From Candidatus Poseidonia sp. (GTDB lineage: Archaea > Thermoplasmatota > Poseidoniia > Poseidoniales > Poseidoniaceae), in contig JAQXEX010000048.1 of assembly GCA_029250625.1 (NCBI GenBank), forward strand, positions 1 to 43,643: a DNA stretch of 43,643 nt, written 5' to 3'. Below, piece after piece: positions 39,178-43,643 of this stretch (positions within the stretch are counted from its first letter, which is position 1; the number at the start of each line of letters is the position of its first letter). The position numbers and the translations under genes were made by a program. Under the pieces are notes generated by a model. That model saw nothing but the letters and a program-made list of their open reading frames with translations, searched no databases and was not told where the DNA came from.

Positions 39178-39906
39178 TCAATTCATGATTTCTGCAGCCT
39201 TACGGACCATGTAAGGTACGTATCCGATCAGGAAGATACCAAAGGCAAAGGCACCAATCCCAATCAAGGCTCCGCTTTCGAGATACGCTCCCACTCCAAT
39301 GATGAACGCCATACCAGCAGTGACACCAACGGATTCAATAAATCCAGCAATGGATGTCTTCCACGAATCTACATACCCAAAGGCAACAGGATCACTGCGT
39401 CCATCTTTCAAGGCAACACCTACGGGATAAATGATCATTTGACCGTACCCAATGACCGTGATGAGAAGGGCACCAATCACGCTGATTAGAGCGATTGGAC
39501 CACCACCATCATCACCTGTTCCTGCGAAGGCTACGGCCATTGCCCCTGCCCAGACAACTCCCAGTACAATCACGGACAGAAGCATTCCAATGATGCTCAA
39601 AATACCGTATTTGAACACTGAAAGTGCTGCAGCCATGTTGATTGCAGAGACTCCAGAGGAAGGAGCCATAGGAGTACCTGTGGCCAATGCGCCAGGCATT
39701 GTATCCATCGGTTGCATGGCCATGGGAGAGGGACTCACTGCGATGGGGGCAGGGGATGCCATGAGTTCAGAAGATGACTCAGGCGTAGGTTCAGGCGTTT
39801 CGACCTCTCCCTCTAATTTGTGTTCTGGTGTCGCCACCGCTGCGTCAGGATTAGGTATCCATTCTGTTCCGTTCCACATAAAATTTCCATCATCGCTTAA
39901 TTGCAT
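39178..39906 (-). CDS. four-helix membrane protein with N-terminal W-x-G-x-x-W motif
   Basis: A 242-aa protein. The N-terminus DDGNFMWNGTEWIPNPDA is a short Trp-rich module similar to DUF2510-type motifs. A Pro/Thr/Glu/Met-rich linker (about 25-90) follows, then four hydrophobic segments: about 100-125 (ILSIIGMLLSVIVLGVVWAG), 137-158 (LISVIGALLITVIGYGQMI), 185-208 (FIESVGVTAGMAFIIGVG) and 212-232 (LIGIGAFAFGIFLIGYV). I do not recognise the family. The ATG at 39906 begins the Trp module; a longer frame from 39933 is less likely. The composition of the linker resembles the last gene of the archaellum operon. Confidence 0.65.
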   Translation of the reverse strand: MQLSDDGNFMWNGTEWIPNPDAAVATPEHKLEGEVETPEPTPESSSELMASPAPIAVSPSPMAMQPMDTMPGALATGTPMAPSSGVSAINMAAALSVFKYGILSIIGMLLSVIVLGVVWAGAMAVAFAGTGDDGGGPIALISVIGALLITVIGYGQMIIYPVGVALKDGRSDPVAFGYVDSWKTSIAGFIESVGVTAGMAFIIGVGAYLESGALIGIGAFAFGIFLIGYVPYMVRKAAEIMN

Positions 39907-39937
39907 GAAAAATGTTATGAAAGCACTATGCATTTGA

Positions 39938-39946
39938 ACATATAGG
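39938..39946 (-). promoter_or_regulatory. TATA-like element before the membrane-protein gene
   Basis: CCTATATG on the minus strand lies 33-40 bases before the ATG at 39906, giving a predicted transcription start about 8-15 bases before the gene. The gene upstream (MutS-like) ends at 39973, so this may be an independent promoter inside the 66-base gap. Seen as sequence only. Confidence 0.35.
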
Positions 39947-39972
39947 TCTAATATCGTCTAAAAAGCCGATTT

Positions 39973-41973
39973 TCAAGCTTGTTCAAATCTTTCAAGAATG
40001 GATACGAACAAATCTTGTATCGCTCCTGATGTTTTTCTTTCAAGCCGTCTCAAGATCAATTCAGGTGTTGAACGAGCCAGATAATTCCTTCGTGGCGTCC
40101 GGTCAACAACCAATTCCAAATCTTCGCCAAGGCCACGTGCCTCAATACCGTCTACGCGTAAATCATCACGGCCTGTGGCTTCGAGAATCGCTGGTGCAAG
40201 GTGAGTGACGAGCATCATTGTTGTGTCGGGTTGTGATGCTGCAGCGAGAAGCATACCTCCGATGATTCGTGCACCTGCTCCAGGTTCCGTGATGGCTTCA
40301 AGTTCGTCGGCAAGGATGAGTTTAGGCATATCATCGCTAACGACAGATGCAAGTTCAATCAGTGTCTGTTCTAGCGCACCTGCACTCTGTGTGCCGCCTG
40401 CTTTTGCAAGTATGTGAAGCGCATCAACCTTGCCGATGCGGGCCTTGTTAGCAGGCACAGGCAAGCCCATATGTGCTAAGATCGATGCATATGCGAGGCA
40501 TTCAAGCAAGGTTGTCTTACCGCCCGAATTGGCTCCGGTTAGCAAGGCTAAAGTTTGCTTATCGCCCTTCTTGGCGGCCTTACCGAGGCCGTAAGTGACC
40601 GGGTCAGGCGTAACCCCAAGAAGGATATGACGGCCCTCTTCAAGCCAAATCCCGTGGTCAACAAGTTCTGGCATGACACAGGAATCGTGGTGTGCCCACC
40701 TTGCGATGGCGAGCCACTGATCGCACTCAATCATACGCTGAACTGCTCGCTCACATCGTGACTTCATTGGGCCAAGCAAGCGGGCAAGATTTACGAGATG
40801 TTCTGTTTGTTCAGCCTTGAGTTTGGATTCCAGCGTCCCATCAATACTGTCAATTGTTTGCCGGTCAATCTTCGCAGGCCATGCCTTGGTGAAAATCTCA
40901 TACGGGCACCTCATTCCGGCGGGTTCCAAGAATTCAGCCAATTGGTCACGTGCTCGTTGCATGGCTTCCTGAATGACATGGCCTGTTGCTTCCTTGAGTT
41001 TGCGTTGAAACGCTGCACCATCCGCCAATGCTTCCAGTAATTCCGCCCCTGAAAGCGCCATTTTAGCATCGTTCATCGCTTGTTCAACTTCGTTGTTCAC
41101 CTCTGTTTCAAGGCGTTTTGCCTCCTTCCAGAGATTGTCTTTGATGCGTTCCACTTCCTCGATTTTAGAACCATCTCCCAATGCGTCAAGAGCCTGCGGA
41201 AGTTCAGTGAGTTGGTTCAAACTCTTCGCTAAATCGGAAAGAGCGTGATTGCCTGCATAGTCGCCTTGGTTGAATTCATCGATCAAGGTACAAACCGTGT
41301 TGAGGGTTTTGCGATTGATGTTGAACCAATCGATGGTTCGCTCCGGAATCAAAAGAGCAGGTTCTGCCGTTTGTCCGAGGACGAGCCACCCTTCTGGAGC
41401 CTCCATAGGTGCTCCTTTTCCTACCCATGTTACGGTTTTGAACACCGTGTAATCCTTCCATGTCTCGTTTTCACCGGGCTGAAGAACACGACAGTATTTT
41501 TTCAATTCATCCATTGGTTCTTGACTTACAACCACGCGCTCATAGCGCTCATTGACATCGCGCAGACGTGTGAGTGAAGCCCATGCTTGCTGTTGTTGAA
41601 GCAACCATTCGTTTGAAAGATCCATTGCAGCCCTAACGTATTCTTGACGTCGTTCCGGTTGGGCAATGGGGGTAAGGAGACTCATGCGTTCCCGAGATGC
41701 TGCACACGCAGCAAAGGATTGGAGATGACCCAAAAGTTGTTGATGAAGACGAACCGCTTCTTTGGTCGCTAAAAATTGACCTGCATCACCAGCAAAACTC
41801 CTTGCGAGAGAAAGCGCTCGTTTCACAGAAAGGCCATCTACCTCTGCTAAGCGACCCACATCGCCGGATTCCAGAGTCGATACTACGGCTTCTTCGGAAC
41901 CAAAATGATCCGTCATTTTCTTAGCCATTCGTTCGCTTACACCGGGAAGAGCGCTCAAAACCATACGACCCAT
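39973..41973 (-). CDS. HhH-containing MutS-like ATPase (archaeal MutS2/MutS5-type)
   Basis: A 666-aa protein. The N-terminal helix-hairpin-helix pair (about 8-60, ALPGVSERMAKKM and EVDGLSVKRAL) should bind DNA. A long helical/coiled-coil middle (about 100-440) forms the MutS lever and clamp. The C-terminal MutS ATPase domain has Walker A GANSGGKTTL (about 477-486), Walker B KLILADE and a VTHLAPAIL block. No N-terminal mismatch-recognition domain and no C-terminal Smr nuclease are seen, so it is not a standard MutS1 or bacterial MutS2. Relatives in archaea are thought to act on recombination or replication intermediates; a precise role is unknown. ATG 41973 is used; 41964 is a close alternative. 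Confidence 0.85.
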   Translation of the reverse strand: MGRMVLSALPGVSERMAKKMTDHFGSEEAVVSTLESGDVGRLAEVDGLSVKRALSLARSFAGDAGQFLATKEAVRLHQQLLGHLQSFAACAASRERMSLLTPIAQPERRQEYVRAAMDLSNEWLLQQQQAWASLTRLRDVNERYERVVVSQEPMDELKKYCRVLQPGENETWKDYTVFKTVTWVGKGAPMEAPEGWLVLGQTAEPALLIPERTIDWFNINRKTLNTVCTLIDEFNQGDYAGNHALSDLAKSLNQLTELPQALDALGDGSKIEEVERIKDNLWKEAKRLETEVNNEVEQAMNDAKMALSGAELLEALADGAAFQRKLKEATGHVIQEAMQRARDQLAEFLEPAGMRCPYEIFTKAWPAKIDRQTIDSIDGTLESKLKAEQTEHLVNLARLLGPMKSRCERAVQRMIECDQWLAIARWAHHDSCVMPELVDHGIWLEEGRHILLGVTPDPVTYGLGKAAKKGDKQTLALLTGANSGGKTTLLECLAYASILAHMGLPVPANKARIGKVDALHILAKAGGTQSAGALEQTLIELASVVSDDMPKLILADELEAITEPGAGARIIGGMLLAAASQPDTTMMLVTHLAPAILEATGRDDLRVDGIEARGLGEDLELVVDRTPRRNYLARSTPELILRRLERKTSGAIQDLFVSILERFEQA

Positions 41974-42047
41974 CGTTTGTCAAGGGCTTAAGAGGATGAC
42001 GCTGGGAGATGCGCATGGACTTCGCTTCTGAGGGTTAAAGTGAACCT

Positions 42048-43643
42048 TCAACAGACACGTGATGCATTCTCGCTGTAGTCGTGAATTGGGGCTTGGAACA
42101 AGTCAGCGCAAGTACGATTGACGATAGGGAGCGTCATGCTCGCACCAGCCCAATTGACCGAATACCCTCCAAGGGCTGCTGGGGACGGAACGTAATCTTC
42201 TCCGGTTTGTGTCATGGTGATGGTGATGGTCTCACCCTCTGCGATGAATACATCCATCGGCATGAATTCCATCTTTCCAAGAACGGTGCTGAACGCCACA
42301 AGAGCGACGCCTCCGTCGCGCCCTCCGTCTGCGAATCGGAAATCCATAACAGCATGGCCAAGTCGCAACCCTGACCCGTCGGTCATTTCCAAGAATGCGT
42401 GAGCTCCGTTGGCCGTGTGGGGTGTGATGGGGATATGGAAGGTAGGCATTCCAGCGATGTAAACATCCGAGTCAAATGGCCCGTACGTGAGCGTAATGGT
42501 TTCGGTACCTGTTACCATCGAAGCGCTGGATGGACTCATATCAGCCGCACCAACTTCGAGATAGAAGGTATCCTCTGCAGGATACGTGGCCTCAAATCTC
42601 CATCCTCCACGGTTGTCTTGCATCTCAACTCCAAGTTCGGGCGCTCGTCCTTCTCCTTTGAGGTACCAGTCGAACCAGTACAACATCTCATCCGCCCAGT
42701 CCCATCTAAGCGTGTAAGGGTAGGCCTCCAAGCCCTTGCCGGACGGGAGCGTGCTGTGACCTGTGCTTCGGTCCGGGTAATCGTGAGCCCATTGACCTGC
42801 TAGCGTTTTGATTTCGATGCCTGCATCTTCGACAATTTGGTGCGTTGGGAAGGCCATGTGCGGGTCGACGTTCCAATCCTGCATGCCCTGAATGATGTAC
42901 ACCGAACCGTTGTAATTTTCAACCACTCGGTCCAAGAAAGAGCGTTCAGTCCAGTACGTATTTCCGGCGTAATCCACCATTCCTCCCGAGAGATAGGCCG
43001 CAGGCCCGTTGGCGTATCCTTCAAGATAACCTTCGCAGAGGTTCTCTGGGTCTTCTGCGTCACCATCAACTCCGAATGAACCGTATACACCGTTGTGCAT
43101 GATCATGCCTCTTGCTTCCATGCTTCCGTTGCGCCACATTAACTCGTGAACTCCAATGAGACCTGACATCGGTACGATGGTAGCCAAGTGAGGATTGCCG
43201 AAGGTTGCAGCCTGCCAGGGCGTCGAGCCGTCGTAGGATTTGCCGATGATTCCAACGTTACCGTTTGACCATGCTTGGGTCCCCAACCAGGTCACTGCAG
43301 CATCGATACCTCGTTGTTCATCGGTCCCCATGAGGTCCATGCAATGATTTGATTCCCCAGTTCCAAACACTGAAACTTGGGCAACACCAAAACCATGTGG
43401 AACATAATTTTCAATCAACATCCTGCCGAGGCGGTCAGCTGGTGTCAAGGCATCAACATCTCCATCGTCGTAATATGGACCGATTTCGGCGATGACTGGA
43501 ACAAGACAGGATTCCTCCAAATTCTCGCTCTCGTAATCGCATCCTTCAATCACTGGGAGCCACAGGCCGAGGTGGACTTCTGCTCCACCGGTGAGCCCGG
43601 AACCGCCGTCTGCGGCAGTGATGCTTGGAACCTCAACATACAC
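42048..43643 (-). CDS. CocE/NonD family hydrolase (X-Pro dipeptidyl-peptidase-like), 5' end cut by window
   Basis: 531 residues are visible; the start lies beyond 43643. The alpha/beta-hydrolase core has the nucleophile loop GKSYDGS, an Asp candidate in QDWNVDPHM, and His in GQWAHDYPD, the CocE order. The C-terminal region (about 330-530) is a beta jelly-roll as in X-Pro peptidases (PPD_C: GPFDSDVYIAG, RLGHAVMDFRF). The visible start includes Cys residues (EGCDYESENLEESC), which suggests an exported protein. Members split acyl esters, amides or X-Pro peptides; the substrate here is unknown. It is the last gene in the window and runs toward the MutS-like gene. Confidence 0.88.
   Translation of the reverse strand: MYVEVPSITAADGGSGLTGGAEVHLGLWLPVIEGCDYESENLEESCLVPVIAEIGPYYDDGDVDALTPADRLGRMLIENYVPHGFGVAQVSVFGTGESNHCMDLMGTDEQRGIDAAVTWLGTQAWSNGNVGIIGKSYDGSTPWQAATFGNPHLATIVPMSGLIGVHELMWRNGSMEARGMIMHNGVYGSFGVDGDAEDPENLCEGYLEGYANGPAAYLSGGMVDYAGNTYWTERSFLDRVVENYNGSVYIIQGMQDWNVDPHMAFPTHQIVEDAGIEIKTLAGQWAHDYPDRSTGHSTLPSGKGLEAYPYTLRWDWADEMLYWFDWYLKGEGRAPELGVEMQDNRGGWRFEATYPAEDTFYLEVGAADMSPSSASMVTGTETITLTYGPFDSDVYIAGMPTFHIPITPHTANGAHAFLEMTDGSGLRLGHAVMDFRFADGGRDGGVALVAFSTVLGKMEFMPMDVFIAEGETITITMTQTGEDYVPSPAALGGYSVNWAGASMTLPIVNRTCADLFQAPIHDYSENASRVC

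Noticed and set aside
1..43643. CRISPR arrays, tRNA/rRNA genes, insertion sequences, prophage or integrase genes
   Set aside because: No regular repeat-spacer pattern, no cloverleaf in the short intergenic gaps, and no transposase, recombinase or phage structural gene was found on reading both strands; a covariance-model search was not possible here.

Overview
The window reads as a compact stretch of a planktonic euryarchaeal genome, most likely Marine Group II (Poseidoniales, Thermoplasmatota). The reasons are a complete euryarchaeal-type archaellum (archaeal flagellum) locus, very large Ig-repeat surface proteins with Thr/Ser/Asp-rich ectodomains, and a mix of archaeal genes (aconitase X of the type used in the archaeal mevalonate route, an HhH-MutS-like ATPase) with bacterial-looking ones (TrhO, Bcp, PolX, a PGIHH-type IleRS). 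The lineage is inferred from gene content, not from a marker gene. Gaps between genes are short, several neighbours overlap by 4-14 bases, and no tRNA, rRNA, CRISPR, IS element or prophage was seen.

Layout. 1-3.8 kb: NifU-like Fe-S protein, small membrane protein, PolX/PHP polymerase, small membrane protein and endonuclease III. 3.8-18.0 kb (all minus strand): one long archaellum operon. In transcription order it holds a 144-aa helical protein, a 1641-aa exported Ig-repeat membrane protein, a 315-aa helical plus beta-sandwich protein, two tandem archaellins, an ArlC/D/E-like protein, ArlF, ArlG, ArlH, ArlI, ArlJ and a small three-helix membrane protein. Most of these genes have a strong GAGGTG-like ribosome binding site and many overlap or nearly touch, so co-expression is very likely. 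18.2-20.0 kb (plus): Bcp peroxiredoxin, a hexapeptide acyltransferase and a flavin-reductase-fold protein. 20.0-22.7 kb (minus): a sugar-nucleotide epimerase/dehydratase overlapping a single-chain aconitase X. 22.8-25.0 kb (plus): a membrane-anchored surface protein with Cys-rich DxNxNG repeats and ELWxxDGT-type repeats. 25.0-33.5 kb (minus): a 1953-aa surface protein, then NadE and TrhO. 33.7-39.2 kb (plus): IleRS, a cytosolic BtuF/TroA-fold protein and a secreted lipoprotein. 39.2-43.6 kb (minus): a membrane protein, an HhH-MutS-like ATPase and a CocE-type hydrolase cut by the window edge.

Main point of interest. The archaellum operon begins with three genes that are not standard arl genes and ends with a fourth. 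The 1641-aa protein (signal peptide, many Ig-like repeats, five C-terminal membrane helices, cytosolic tail) and the helical/beta-sandwich protein next to it look like candidate archaellum-specific envelope or motor-anchoring parts. Within the operon, ArlF carries a clean insertion of a repeat-like beta domain. The two archaellins share 43 identical residues around the signal peptide/helix although their DNA has diverged at synonymous sites, and their processing region is acidic rather than basic. Outside the operon, PolX appears to have Gln in place of its third catalytic Asp, and endonuclease III lacks the fourth cluster Cys.
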